DNA from: Mollicutes bacterium
GTDB taxonomy: Bacteria > Bacillota_I > Bacilli_A > RF39 > UBA660
Reading direction: 5' to 3'
DNA length: 41,910 bases
Assembly (NCBI GenBank): GCA_004552445.1
Contig: SFOJ01000017.1
Location: forward strand, 1-41,910
Of the stretch, positions 1 through 8,551 are shown one piece after another (within the stretch, counting starts at the first letter, position 1; each line of letters starts with the position of its first letter). The position numbers and the translations under genes are program-made. The notes under the pieces were generated by a model. That model made no database searches. It was not told where the DNA came from and saw nothing but the letters and a program-made list of their open reading frames with translations.

Positions 1-323
1 TCTGCTTTCTTACTGCTTAAGAATGAAACTTTTTCTGCGACTACTTCCATACTATATTTCTTTTCGTTATCTTTTTCATAACTATTTACTTGGATACGAC
101 CTTTTACTCCAACAATATCACCTTTTTTACAATATTCACATGTTGTTTCTGCGATTCCAGCCCATAAAACACATTTTATAAAGTCAGTATCATAAGCACC
201 TTCCATATTTTTATATGCTCTTGGAACAGCAACTGTCAAAATAGTCATTTTTTTATTATTTTCAGTTTTTGTTATCTCTGGATCAACAACTATGCGACCT
301 ACTAAAACTACTTGATTTAACAT
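1..323 (-). CDS. ssb: Single-stranded DNA-binding protein (partial, 3' end outside the window)
   Basis: The minus strand encodes about 107 residues of an OB-fold SSB before it runs off the window. The protein begins MLNQVVLVGRIVVDPEI, the usual SSB opening, and has the FIKCVLWAGIAE and GVKGRIQV strands that form the ssDNA-binding barrel. SSB coats single-stranded DNA during replication, repair and recombination. The ATG at 321-323 follows a strong AAAGGAGG site, so the start is secure. The acidic C-terminal tail that recruits partner proteins is not visible. The ribosomal genes rpsF and rpsR, which flank ssb in many Bacilli, are not seen on the upstream side; the gene has its own promoter. 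The function is clear, but a plasmid or phage SSB paralogue cannot be excluded. Confidence 0.88.
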   Translation of the reverse strand, partial: MLNQVVLVGRIVVDPEITKTENNKKMTILTVAVPRAYKNMEGAYDTDFIKCVLWAGIAETTCEYCKKGDIVGVKGRIQVNSYEKDNEKKYSMEVVAEKVSFLSSKKA

Positions 324-345
324 ATCTTCCTCCTTTCGTAAGAGG

Positions 346-374
346 AATATATCACAATAATTTTTTAATAACAA
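346..374 (-). promoter_or_regulatory. Predicted sigma-A promoter of ssb
   Basis: On the minus strand a TTGTTA box (369-374) is separated by 17 nt from TATATT (346-351). The distance to the ssb start leaves a very short leader that carries the ribosome-binding site. Confidence 0.5.
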
Positions 375-471
375 ACAGCTATAATTTAATTCTTATATTA
401 TATTTTTGTTGTATTATCTAATTTTTTCTTTAGTATTTTTTTGTTATTTGAAGTGTTTTATATATTAAAAT

Positions 472-1659
472 TTAAATACCTGCAAAATTATAAATTTCTT
501 GTTTATTCTTTAATGCATCTATTAAAATATCTATTTCTTCATATGTATTATAAAAATATAAACTAATTCTTACAGTATCTTCTTTATTATCACCCATTTT
601 AGCACAATGTTTTCCACTTCTAACGCAAATTCCTTTTGTATTTAAATAAAGTCCTAAGTCTCCCGACATTATTCCATCTATATTAATAATAACTGTACTT
701 CCCTCATTATTTTTATTATAAATTTTTATATATGGTATTTTTTCTAGTTCATCTATTAAGTATTTTCTTAAATATTTTTCTTTTCTTTCTATAGTGTCCA
801 TTCCAATTTCATTTAAAAACTTTATTGCCTCAGAAAATCCTATAATATCTGCAATATTTGGTGTCCCTGATTCAAAACGATAAGGTATTTCTACTAATTC
901 TAAATGTTCTTCATTATAATTTTCATTCATTCCGCCACCAAATGTGTAAGGAACCATTTTCTTTAATAATTCCATTTTACCATAAAGTACTCCTACTCCA
1001 GTTGGTCCACACATTTTATGTGCTGAAAAAGCTATGAAATCAACTCCTGTATCTTGGACATCTATTTTTATGTGAGGGGCACTTTGAGCAGCATCTACTA
1101 CAACTAAAATTCCACATTTATGTGCTAATTTGCAAATAGTTTTAATATCTCTCTTATCTCCGCTAACATTAGTTATTTCTGCAATAGAAATTAATCTTGT
1201 TTTTGAAGTTATTTTTTCTTTTATGTCTTCTATATTTAATTTTTCATCTTTAGAGTCAACAAATACTATTTTAATTTTCTTTTTGGCTGATAAAATTAAC
1301 CATGGTAAAATATTAGATGCGTGTTCACTACTTGATAGTATTATTTCATCGCCATCATTTAAATAATTTAAAAAGAAACCAAAAGCAATTATATTTAATG
1401 ATTCAGTAGTGTTTTTAGTAAATATTATTTCATCTTTACGTTTTGCATTTATAAACATCTTTACTAAATCTCTTGTATAATCTATTTCATCATCTACTTT
1501 AAAACTAATATCGTAGTCTCCTCTATGTGAATTTGCATTATAATCTAAATAATATTCATTTATTTTATTAATGACTCTATATGGTTTAAATGTAGTTGCT
1601 GCATTATCAAAATATACTATGTTTTTATCTTTCATCGGAAAATCATTTTTATCTTTCAT
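472..1659 (-). CDS. sufS: Cysteine desulfurase, SufS/CsdA-like class V aminotransferase
   Basis: A PLP enzyme of about 395 residues that releases sulfur from cysteine for Fe-S cluster assembly or tRNA thiolation. Visible landmarks are the opening FDNAATT, the NSHRG motif, TKNTTESLN, a SSEHASN segment, VDAAQSAPH, the PLP-binding lysine in SAHKMCGP (about K215) and the catalytic cysteine in RSGKHCAK (about C352). The RSGKHC arrangement fits the SufS group better than IscS. The reading frame is open to a GTG at 1683, but the ATG at 1657-1659 is preceded by TAGGTGG at good spacing and gives the expected N-terminus. No sufBCD or sufU gene lies beside it, so its acceptor is unknown. It is transcribed away from the HIT gene. 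Confidence 0.88.
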   Translation of the reverse strand: MKDKNDFPMKDKNIVYFDNAATTFKPYRVINKINEYYLDYNANSHRGDYDISFKVDDEIDYTRDLVKMFINAKRKDEIIFTKNTTESLNIIAFGFFLNYLNDGDEIILSSSEHASNILPWLILSAKKKIKIVFVDSKDEKLNIEDIKEKITSKTRLISIAEITNVSGDKRDIKTICKLAHKCGILVVVDAAQSAPHIKIDVQDTGVDFIAFSAHKMCGPTGVGVLYGKMELLKKMVPYTFGGGMNENYNEEHLELVEIPYRFESGTPNIADIIGFSEAIKFLNEIGMDTIERKEKYLRKYLIDELEKIPYIKIYNKNNEGSTVIINIDGIMSGDLGLYLNTKGICVRSGKHCAKMGDNKEDTVRISLYFYNTYEEIDILIDALKNKQEIYNFAGI

Positions 1660-1719
1660 ACTACCACCTATTATAATATACACATTCTATATCTATCTTG
1701 AGCATAATAAATATAATAA

Positions 1720-1748
1720 TTGAAGTTAAAGTTTATTTAATATATAAT
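1720..1748 (+). promoter_or_regulatory. Predicted promoter of the HIT-family gene
   Basis: TTGAAG (1720-1725), a 17-nt spacer and a perfect TATAAT (1743-1748) lie just upstream of the HIT gene. The leader would be short and contains GGTGAAG as ribosome-binding site. Confidence 0.6.
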
Positions 1749-1765
1749 AATAGTGGTGAAGAAAA

Positions 1766-2131
1766 ATGGATTGTATATTTTGTAAAATTATTAAAGGAGA
1801 TATTCCTTCATACACAGTGTATGAAAATGAATATGTAAAGTGTTTTTTAGATGTAAATCCCATCAATATGGGACATACATTAATAGTTCCAAAGAAACAT
1901 TTTAAAGATGCTTATGATATAACAGATGAATATATTGCTGAAATTCATAAAGCTAGTAAGATTATAATGGAACTTTTAGATTCTAAGCTTAAACCTAGCG
2001 GATATAGATTAGTTCAAAATAATGGAAACTTACAAGAAGTAAAGCATTATCATTTGCATATTATACCTAATTATATTTCTAAAAAAGATAATAAAAAAGT
2101 AGAAGAAATATTTAATATTTTAATGAATTAA
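1766..2131 (+). CDS. HIT family (histidine triad) nucleotide-binding protein
   Basis: A complete 121-residue HIT protein, the normal length for the HinT/Hit group. It opens CIFCKIIKGDIPS with the family's CxxC and carries the catalytic histidine triad as VKHYHLHIIPN near residue 99. Members hydrolyse purine nucleotide conjugates such as aminoacyl adenylates, or dinucleoside polyphosphates; the exact substrate cannot be read from sequence. The middle block NPINMGHTLIVPKKH is typical. The gene has its own promoter and is followed by a second promoter, so it is probably a single-gene transcript. Confidence 0.9.
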   Translation: MDCIFCKIIKGDIPSYTVYENEYVKCFLDVNPINMGHTLIVPKKHFKDAYDITDEYIAEIHKASKIIMELLDSKLKPSGYRLVQNNGNLQEVKHYHLHIIPNYISKKDNKKVEEIFNILMN

Positions 2132-2134
2132 TGA

Positions 2135-2163
2135 TTGTTTAAAAAAAAGTTATATTGTATAAT
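2135..2163 (+). promoter_or_regulatory. Predicted promoter of the membrane-anchored protein gene
   Basis: TTGTTT (2135-2140), a 17-nt spacer and TATAAT (2158-2163), followed by an AAGGA ribosome-binding site 11 nt before the ATG at 2191. Confidence 0.6.
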
Positions 2164-2190
2164 TATTTTATAAAAAGGATGTGTATTTAA

Positions 2191-3327
2191 ATGTTAGAAT
2201 CAATGAATAAGAAGACTCTTGTGATAATAGGATCTTCGATTATAGGTTTAATTGTGTTTTTACTTATAGTAGTATGGCTAATATCTATAATTAAACCTCA
2301 TTACTATACTTATGAGGAATTTGAAACTAAGGTAAGTGAAGCTGCTAAAAGTTATTATAAAAATAATCCTACTGCACTTCCTAGTACTGATGGTGAATAT
2401 AATATGAGTTATAATACTTTAGTTGAAGGTGAATATGTTAAGCCATTAAATGAGATGCTTAAGGATGGTGATAATTGTACTGTTCAAATACTTGTAACTA
2501 AGTATTCTGATAATTATTCTTATATACCTTACTTAAATTGTCCAGGAAGTTATGAAACTAAAGAGTTATATAAGGTTATTAGTGAAAATAATCCTGTTGT
2601 TGAAAAAGGTTCTGGATTATATTCTGATGGTAATGGTGGTTATTATTTTAGAGGTGAAATAACAAATAATTATGTTCAACTTGGAACATATGGCGAAACA
2701 AAGAAAGATCAAAGTCCTTACCTATGGCAAATATTAGGAATTGAAAGTGACGGAAGTGTAAAAATAAGAAGTACAGTTGGTACTACTAAGAGATATGCAT
2801 GGGATGATAGATATAATGAAGAAAAACATTCTAGCTATGGATATAATGATTTTGAATTAAGTAGGCTTAAAGAAGCTCTTATATCACTTGCTAGTGGCAA
2901 TGAAATATTAAGCGATACTTATAAAAACAAATTAGTTGCTAAAGAGTTGTGTATTGGAAAAAGAAAAGCTGATGACACTACTAAAGATGGTTCAACTGAA
3001 TGCTCTATAAAGTCTGAATCAAAATATTTATTTGGTGCTTTAACTCCATATGAAGTTATGAGAATAAGTTTGGATGATAACTGTAAAGTTGCTAATAGTT
3101 TATCTTGTGCTAATTACAATTTTCTATCTACTAAGTTAAATTCTGTTGAGTGGTCTATTACTGGACTCGATGGAACCACAGATTCATCTTTCTATATCAA
3201 AAATGGTTCTTTAACAGCTTCTAAAAATAATACTCAAAGAAAATTATATGTAGTCGCATATATTAATAAAAGAACTTTCTATAAATCAGGAACAGGAACT
3301 TCAGCTGATCCATATATAATTAGATAA
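2191..3327 (+). CDS. Membrane-anchored extracytoplasmic protein of unknown function (DUF6273-like)
   Basis: A 378-residue protein with one N-terminal transmembrane helix (about residues 9-33: LVIIGSSIIGLIVFLLIVVWL) and a large outside domain. The segment YVQLG.. followed by LWQILGIESDGSVKIRS resembles the DUF6273-type fold found in many surface proteins of gut Bacillota; this assignment is tentative. Several cysteines (about 95, 116, 254, 271, 298 and 305) could form disulfides outside the cell. The C-terminus ends GTGTSADPYIIR, a short tail that I have the impression recurs in proteins of this lineage. The stretch EAAKSYYKNNP after the helix recalls the start of pseudopilin headgroups, but there is no prepilin peptidase site. 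An alternative start is M5 at 2203. It stands alone between a promoter and a bidirectional terminator. No function is assigned. Confidence 0.75.
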   Translation: MLESMNKKTLVIIGSSIIGLIVFLLIVVWLISIIKPHYYTYEEFETKVSEAAKSYYKNNPTALPSTDGEYNMSYNTLVEGEYVKPLNEMLKDGDNCTVQILVTKYSDNYSYIPYLNCPGSYETKELYKVISENNPVVEKGSGLYSDGNGGYYFRGEITNNYVQLGTYGETKKDQSPYLWQILGIESDGSVKIRSTVGTTKRYAWDDRYNEEKHSSYGYNDFELSRLKEALISLASGNEILSDTYKNKLVAKELCIGKRKADDTTKDGSTECSIKSESKYLFGALTPYEVMRISLDDNCKVANSLSCANYNFLSTKLNSVEWSITGLDGTTDSSFYIKNGSLTASKNNTQRKLYVVAYINKRTFYKSGTGTSADPYIIR

Positions 3328-3330
3328 AAT

Positions 3331-3363
3331 AAAAATACTATTGAATATCAATAGTATTTTTTT
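3331..3363. terminator. Bidirectional terminator between convergent genes
   Basis: An AT-rich perfect hairpin (AAAATACTATTGA, loop ATA, and its complement) is flanked by A and T tracts, so it can end the plus-strand gene and the minus-strand herA transcript. The herA stop codon lies inside it. Confidence 0.8.
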
Positions 3364-5158
3364 GTGTTTGTAATTGACTTTCTTTTAATATTTCTGTAGA
3401 TTCTTTAAACCACTCAGTACCTATATGAGCATTATTAGAATCAGGTGTTGGATCTGGTTTATCTATCTTTACAAATACTGGAATATTAAATGCATTTCCA
3501 AAACATAATGCTACTCCTGGTCTTAATGATTTTAACTTTTCTATATCTTCTTCTGCGATGCTGTGAGTCATACTTTTAATAATTTTTAAATCTTCTGGAT
3601 GAAACATACGAAGGACTATATAATTGGAACATTGGCTTAATGCAGTATTTGAAAGTTCACTAGGTCTTTGTGTAATTAGTCCTAATACAACACCATATTT
3701 TCTTCCTTCTTTTGTTATTCTATCAAATATATTATAACCTATATTTCTAACATCGTCATCATTTTGTACATATCTATGAGCTTCTTCTAGAATTATTTGT
3801 AATGGGAAACCACCACGAGATTCTAAAGTTATAGAATAATCTAAGAATAGTTTTGAATAAATTTTAGTAAGAGTTTTAGCAAATCTTTCATCTACATAAT
3901 TTAAGTTAAAGTTTACTATTTGTGCTTTTTCTCCTCTTCTTGTAGTGAATAGATCTCTTATATATGTTTCTTTTGGTATATATTCATTAACTTCAAAATA
4001 TCTTCCATAATCACTATTAATGATTGCATCTAATCTTACCTTTAATATATTATTCATATCATATACTTTATCACTTTTTAATACTCCTTCACTTATTAAA
4101 GCAAATTCAAACGCATTATATAAGTCTTTCAAAGTATATTTTTGTGGTTTCATATTATTCTCTAGTTTTAATTCTGTATCAGTAAACTTTTCTAAATATT
4201 CCATAACTAGTTGTATTGTATTAATTTTTCCAGTTTGGTCTACATTTAAACATTGTCTTAATGTTCTAGTATATCCTGGTTGTACTATCTTGCTTTCCAA
4301 ATTTATATCCTTAGTATGAAATGTAGATAATACTGCGATAACTTGATCTCTTATTTGAGTTGATTCTTTTCCTCCAGTTAATATATCTAGTATAGCCTTT
4401 GCAATTATGTTATTTTTATGTGATATTACTTTTTCTTCATCTTCTGTAAATAAATATACTAGTTTTAATGCTTTTTCTATTATTGGAATTTGTGATGGTG
4501 AATCAACATTTAATAAAAGTGCCAAATCATCAACTTCTAAATAATATGGGGGAATTTTAACTATATCTGAGTTTACCGTATCTCTTACGTCTGTTGTAAT
4601 ATGTTTACATCTACAATATTTGGTTTGATTAATTCTATCAAGCGCAGGTTTGTATTCACCATAAACATCAAATAATACTATATTTGAATTTATTGGAACA
4701 TATTTGTGTCTGTAATATAAGTTTTGAAATAATCTAGCAACACTACAACTTTTTCCACTTCCTGTATTTCCAATTATAGCAAAATGATTTGAAAAAAAGT
4801 TATCTATGTTTGCAGAAACATTAAATCCATCATATATTAATGATTTACCTATATATAAATCAGTTTTTGTATCAACATCTTGTTTGCCTACTAAAGCTAT
4901 TACTTCTTCCGAATTTATTATTCTTACTTTTGAATCATGACTAGGTTTATGAACAATACCACTATTAAATATATTATTAATAAATTCACCTACCATAATA
5001 CATTCTATTTCTTCACGAGTAATAGATGTTATTTCTGCTACTATTTTATATTTGTTTTCAAAAACAATATGTACACCTAGTAAAGATGTTTCTACCCTTT
5101 TTGAAGTATTTTCTAATTTAATTGTTAAATCACTTACTGATATTACATTTCCAAACAT
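3338..5158 (-). CDS. herA: HerA-type hexameric DNA-pumping ATPase (DUF87)
   Basis: About 606 residues of the HerA/FtsK superfamily. An N-terminal HAS-barrel-like part (residues 1-95) precedes the Walker A motif IIGNTGSGKS (about residues 130-137). The Walker B element is LQIILEEAHRY, followed by the sensor-like LITQRPSEL and a conserved VLRMFHPED segment. HerA rings translocate double-stranded DNA, typically together with the nuclease NurA in end resection or with other effectors in defence systems. No NurA, SIR2 or other nuclease partner is adjacent here; the neighbours are M16 peptidases and a surface protein. The frame opens at 5173, but the ATG at 5156-5158 follows GAGGAG at ideal spacing and is preferred. 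The partner and role are unknown. Confidence 0.8.
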   Translation of the reverse strand: MFGNVISVSDLTIKLENTSKRVETSLLGVHIVFENKYKIVAEITSITREEIECIMVGEFINNIFNSGIVHKPSHDSKVRIINSEEVIALVGKQDVDTKTDLYIGKSLIYDGFNVSANIDNFFSNHFAIIGNTGSGKSCSVARLFQNLYYRHKYVPINSNIVLFDVYGEYKPALDRINQTKYCRCKHITTDVRDTVNSDIVKIPPYYLEVDDLALLLNVDSPSQIPIIEKALKLVYLFTEDEEKVISHKNNIIAKAILDILTGGKESTQIRDQVIAVLSTFHTKDINLESKIVQPGYTRTLRQCLNVDQTGKINTIQLVMEYLEKFTDTELKLENNMKPQKYTLKDLYNAFEFALISEGVLKSDKVYDMNNILKVRLDAIINSDYGRYFEVNEYIPKETYIRDLFTTRRGEKAQIVNFNLNYVDERFAKTLTKIYSKLFLDYSITLESRGGFPLQIILEEAHRYVQNDDDVRNIGYNIFDRITKEGRKYGVVLGLITQRPSELSNTALSQCSNYIVLRMFHPEDLKIIKSMTHSIAEEDIEKLKSLRPGVALCFGNAFNIPVFVKIDKPDPTPDSNNAHIGTEWFKESTEILKESQLQTQKNTIDIQ

Positions 5159-5186
5159 ATAAAAACTCCTCATTATTCTATAAATT

Positions 5187-5216
5187 ATTATATCATAATA
5201 AAGAGTATTTATTCAA
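5187..5216 (-). promoter_or_regulatory. Predicted promoter of herA
   Basis: On the minus strand TTGAAT (5211-5216), an 18-nt spacer and TATAAT (5187-5192) precede herA. The box lies in the gap between ymfH and herA, so herA is probably transcribed on its own. Confidence 0.5.
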
Positions 5217-5232
5217 TCACTAAAATAATATT

Positions 5233-6498
5233 TTACTTAATAGTTCTTATAACGGAAATATTATCATAATTTATTAATTTCATAATTCTAACTGCTTCTT
5301 TATAATTTAATTTAACTAGTTTATCATATTCATCATAGTCTATTTTGCCATCTGTCATTAGTGATAAACTTATTAGGTATTCAACGTCTTCAATATTATC
5401 AAAGTCAAGTATATAGTTCTTTAAATATTTCTTTTTCTTGCGTTCGAACTCTTCTTCGTTTAGTTTTAATTTCTTTATATCTTTTTTTATATTTTCAATA
5501 AATTTATTTCCATCATTTGTAAGAGCATTTACATTTATAATTAGATAGTCATCTATTATGTTTACTCCATAGCTCATACCTATTATTATTTCATTATCTT
5601 TATATCTTTCAAATAATTCTGATGTTGCTGAAAAGTTATTTGAGAGTATTATTCCTAAATAATCTTTTAATATATTGTCATCTTTTATGTTAAAGATATT
5701 CTTTTTCATTTTAATAGCGTATTTAACTCTGGTATTTTCCATGTCTTTTTTTATTTCTTCATATGGTATATTTACTGTTTCAAATTCTTTTTCTTTTAAT
5801 CTTTTAGGTATTTTTTTGGGTTTTAGATTTAAGTTTTTTATGTACTCTTTTATTGTTGTCATTACTTCTTCATTATCAAAATTACCTGCCACTACTATAA
5901 ATGTATTGTTAGGAACATAAAAATCATTATAAACGTTATTTAATGACTTAGCTGTTATTTTAGCTATTTCTTCTCTTTCGCCCACTACTGTGTGTTTACA
6001 ATATGATTTATTAAATAGATTATCAAATAATTTAGCATACATGAGACTATCTATTTGATCTTTATACATATCTATTTCTTCTCCAATAATACCTTTTTCT
6101 TCTTCTACTGATTTTTCATTTATATTTGTATTATAGAATATATCAAGTAATAATTTTAGGTTTTCTATTAAGTTTATACTTCCAAATATATTATAGTTTG
6201 TTCCATAGTAGCTTGTCCATGCATTAGCCAAACTACCTAAATCATTTATTCTTTTTGATATTTCTTTATTCTCTGATAAAGCCATTACTTTGTGTTCTAA
6301 AAAGTGTGCTGATCCCGGAATAACATCTACTACTTTATTTCCTTTTTTATATTTTGTAATTCTTGCTCCATATTTTACTGAAATAGTAATATAGAAATTC
6401 TTTGTTTTATCAGTTTTATATAGATATACTTCTAAGCCATTATCTAATTTTTCTGTATATATTTTTTCATCGACTTTTTTAAATGTTTTTACTATCAT
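5233..6498 (-). CDS. ymfH: M16 family zinc metallopeptidase, YmfH-like (catalytic partner)
   Basis: A 421-residue M16 (pitrilysin) protein. The inverted zinc motif HxxEH is present as SAHFLEHKVMA (His65, Glu68, His69), and the third zinc-ligand region follows as EEKGIIGEEIDMYKD near residue 140, so it should be an active peptidase. The NAWTSYYGTNY segment after the zinc motif is typical of the YmfH group. Its ATG overlaps the stop codon of the upstream ymfF (TAATG), which implies translational coupling and a heterodimer in which the two M16 halves form the clam-shell. Its substrate in Bacillota is not established in general; relatives process peptides or signalling precursors. Confidence 0.85.
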   Translation of the reverse strand: MIVKTFKKVDEKIYTEKLDNGLEVYLYKTDKTKNFYITISVKYGARITKYKKGNKVVDVIPGSAHFLEHKVMALSENKEISKRINDLGSLANAWTSYYGTNYNIFGSINLIENLKLLLDIFYNTNINEKSVEEEKGIIGEEIDMYKDQIDSLMYAKLFDNLFNKSYCKHTVVGEREEIAKITAKSLNNVYNDFYVPNNTFIVVAGNFDNEEVMTTIKEYIKNLNLKPKKIPKRLKEKEFETVNIPYEEIKKDMENTRVKYAIKMKKNIFNIKDDNILKDYLGIILSNNFSATSELFERYKDNEIIIGMSYGVNIIDDYLIINVNALTNDGNKFIENIKKDIKKLKLNEEEFERKKKKYLKNYILDFDNIEDVEYLISLSLMTDGKIDYDEYDKLVKLNYKEAVRIMKLINYDNISVIRTIK

Positions 6499-7754
6499 TA
6501 GTTATCCCCCTTTAATAAGTAAATAGTACTCAATGATATCTTTTCATTTAGTTTGATTACCTCGTCTATTGTTACTGCGTTAATATTTTCTCTTAGTGTT
6601 TCAATATCTTCTATAGTATCAAATTCCCTTTGATAATAAAGATTTATTTGAGAAGTTAGGTCATCATAGAAATTATTTAGATATGTATTTATTGTTTTCT
6701 TAGCTGAATCAAATAATCTTTCTAATATTTTTTTATCTTTCATAGATTCAACACATTCTTTTATTAATTCTACTGTTTTTTCATAATTTGCTTTATTAAT
6801 ACCAGCATATATTGTTAGAGATGGATTATATTTTGAATAGTATGAACCGATTGAATAACATAGTGAATGCTGTTCTCTTACTACATTAAATAATATTGAA
6901 TCATTCATAGTACCCAATATAGTATTATAAACTCTAAGTACATGATTTAATTCATGTGAAGTTAAATCTTTTAGTCTATAACCTATATAAAGCTTAGATT
7001 GATTAAATGGTAGTGTATCTATTTTTTCATTTATTTCATTACTATAATTGTGTTTAATGTATATTTCTAGTTTATCATTGTTACCTTTAACATTTTTAAA
7101 CTTTTTCTTTATAATATCTTTTACTTTATCATCAAGTTCTCCATATACTGCTATATCTATCTTATAATCTCCATTAAAAAGTTTACTATATTCTTTATAT
7201 AAATCTTTTTCTGTAATCTTTTCTAAATCATTTAAGTTTGGAATACTACTATAAGCTGTTTCTGTTCCTTTATACATTAATGCTGAATATTCTATTCTTG
7301 CATATAGGTTTGGTTTGTCTTTTACAGATACCACACTACTTATTGCATCTTTCTTTGTTATATTAAAATAATTTTCTTCAAATGCATTATCTTTTATATT
7401 AGGATTAAATAATATTTCACATAGAAAATCTATTGATTTTTCTAAATAGTCATTATCTGTATATTTAGGATTTAAAAAGTCAAGTGAAAAAACATATGAT
7501 TCTGTTTTTCCTGATATTCCGAATGATGCACTAACTGAGGCACCATAAAGTTCTTCTCCGATTATTGCCATTTTATTTTTAGTATTGTATTTTTTTGAAG
7601 TATAAACCATATTCTTACATAATAAATTACCGAATGGTATATCATTCTTATCGAATTTTTTAGTTAAGAATACTACTATATTCATTGATTTAAATCTATC
7701 AGTATTTATCAAATGTAAAGTGTAGTTATTTTCTACTATTTTTTTATATTCCAT
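6498..7754 (-). CDS. ymfF: M16 family protein, YmfF-like (non-catalytic partner)
   Basis: A 418-residue M16-like protein that directly precedes ymfH. Where the zinc motif would lie (the GNLLCKNMVYTSKKYN region) I see no HxxEH, so it is probably the catalytically inactive half of a YmfF/YmfH pair. The middle part with FNQSKLYIGYRL and the C-terminal EQHSLCYSIGSYYS strand are typical M16 elements; the latter belongs to the C-terminal substrate-binding half. The ATG at 7752-7754 follows AGAGG. The FtsK gene is found a few genes upstream; ymfF and ymfH also lie near spoIIIE in Bacillus, so part of that synteny seems conserved. Confidence 0.8.
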   Translation of the reverse strand: MEYKKIVENNYTLHLINTDRFKSMNIVVFLTKKFDKNDIPFGNLLCKNMVYTSKKYNTKNKMAIIGEELYGASVSASFGISGKTESYVFSLDFLNPKYTDNDYLEKSIDFLCEILFNPNIKDNAFEENYFNITKKDAISSVVSVKDKPNLYARIEYSALMYKGTETAYSSIPNLNDLEKITEKDLYKEYSKLFNGDYKIDIAVYGELDDKVKDIIKKKFKNVKGNNDKLEIYIKHNYSNEINEKIDTLPFNQSKLYIGYRLKDLTSHELNHVLRVYNTILGTMNDSILFNVVREQHSLCYSIGSYYSKYNPSLTIYAGINKANYEKTVELIKECVESMKDKKILERLFDSAKKTINTYLNNFYDDLTSQINLYYQREFDTIEDIETLRENINAVTIDEVIKLNEKISLSTIYLLKGDN

Positions 7755-7796
7755 GTTAACCTCTTTCTTAGTTTCTCTATTATATCATAAATTATA

Positions 7797-7821
7797 AAAA
7801 GAAGACTATACATCTCCTTTT
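7797..7821 (-). terminator. Possible terminator after deoD
   Basis: A 9-bp stem with one G-U pair (AAAAGGAGA against TCTTCTTTT on the minus strand) and a 7-nt loop lies just downstream of deoD. The tail is only moderately U-rich, so termination may be partial and leak into ymfF. Confidence 0.4.
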
Positions 7822-7834
7822 ATATTATTTACAA

Positions 7835-8542
7835 TTATTGATTTTTTATTATTGATTCTAAAGCTAAGAATATCATTTCATCTAATTTTTGTTCACGTGC
7901 TTTTGGATCAATTTCTTCATGAGTTATTAAATTATCGCTAATAGTTAATATAGCAGTTGCTTTCTTTAAAAATTTTTTTGCGTTATATAATAATGCGTAT
8001 GTTTCCATTTCTACTGCTCTACATCCCATATCAGTAAACTTTTTATAATTTTTATTTTCAGTGTAGAATGATTCAGTTGTATGTACTCTTCCAAGTCTTG
8101 CATTTATTCTTTTTAGTGCTGCTGTATTCATTATAATGCCATTTAAATCACCTGAAGAATTAATTATTTCAATATCTTCTCTTCCTGCTTCTTCATCAAA
8201 ATATGTTTTTGAATAGGATGAGTCTGCTACTAAAATATCATATAATTTGAAGTCTTCTGTATAGCTTCCAGCTGTACCTATTCTAATAATTGAATCAACA
8301 TCATAATCATTAAATAATTCATAGCTATATATCCCCATACTTCCTATTCCCATACCACTTGAGAATACTGTTACAGGTACACCTTTGTATGTACCAGTGA
8401 ATGCAAGTTCACCTCTAAGTTTATTTACACAAACTGGATTTTCTAGATATTTTTTTGCAATATATTCCGCTCTATTTGGGTCTCCAGGCATTAATACTCT
8501 TTTTGCTATTTGTCCTTTTTCTGCTTCTATATGTACTGTCAT
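7835..8542 (-). CDS. deoD: Purine nucleoside phosphorylase, DeoD type
   Basis: A complete 235-residue enzyme, the normal length for the hexameric bacterial DeoD. It cleaves purine (deoxy)nucleosides with phosphate, giving free base and (deoxy)ribose-1-phosphate for salvage. Visible motifs are the opening HIEAEKGQIAKRVLMPGDP, the phosphate site SSGMGIGSMGIYSYEL, IRIGTAGS, the nucleoside-binding EMETYALL and the base-contacting aspartate in TISDNLITHE. The AGGAGG site overlaps the end of the upstream hypothetical gene. It appears to be the last gene of the ezrA-ftsK operon. No other nucleoside catabolism gene is seen in the window. Confidence 0.95.
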   Translation of the reverse strand: MTVHIEAEKGQIAKRVLMPGDPNRAEYIAKKYLENPVCVNKLRGELAFTGTYKGVPVTVFSSGMGIGSMGIYSYELFNDYDVDSIIRIGTAGSYTEDFKLYDILVADSSYSKTYFDEEAGREDIEIINSSGDLNGIIMNTAALKRINARLGRVHTTESFYTENKNYKKFTDMGCRAVEMETYALLYNAKKFLKKATAILTISDNLITHEEIDPKAREQKLDEMIFLALESIIKNQ

Positions 8543-8551
8543 TTTAACCTC

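Noticed and set aside
327..347. TTCCTC/GAGGAA inverted repeat over the ssb ribosome-binding site, as a translational control hairpin
   Set aside because: The predicted -10 box overlaps the upstream arm, so the transcript would start after it and could not fold the hairpin.
1660..1683. GTG start of the cysteine desulfurase at 1683
   Set aside because: The TAGGTGG site lies between this GTG and the ATG at 1659 and supports the latter.
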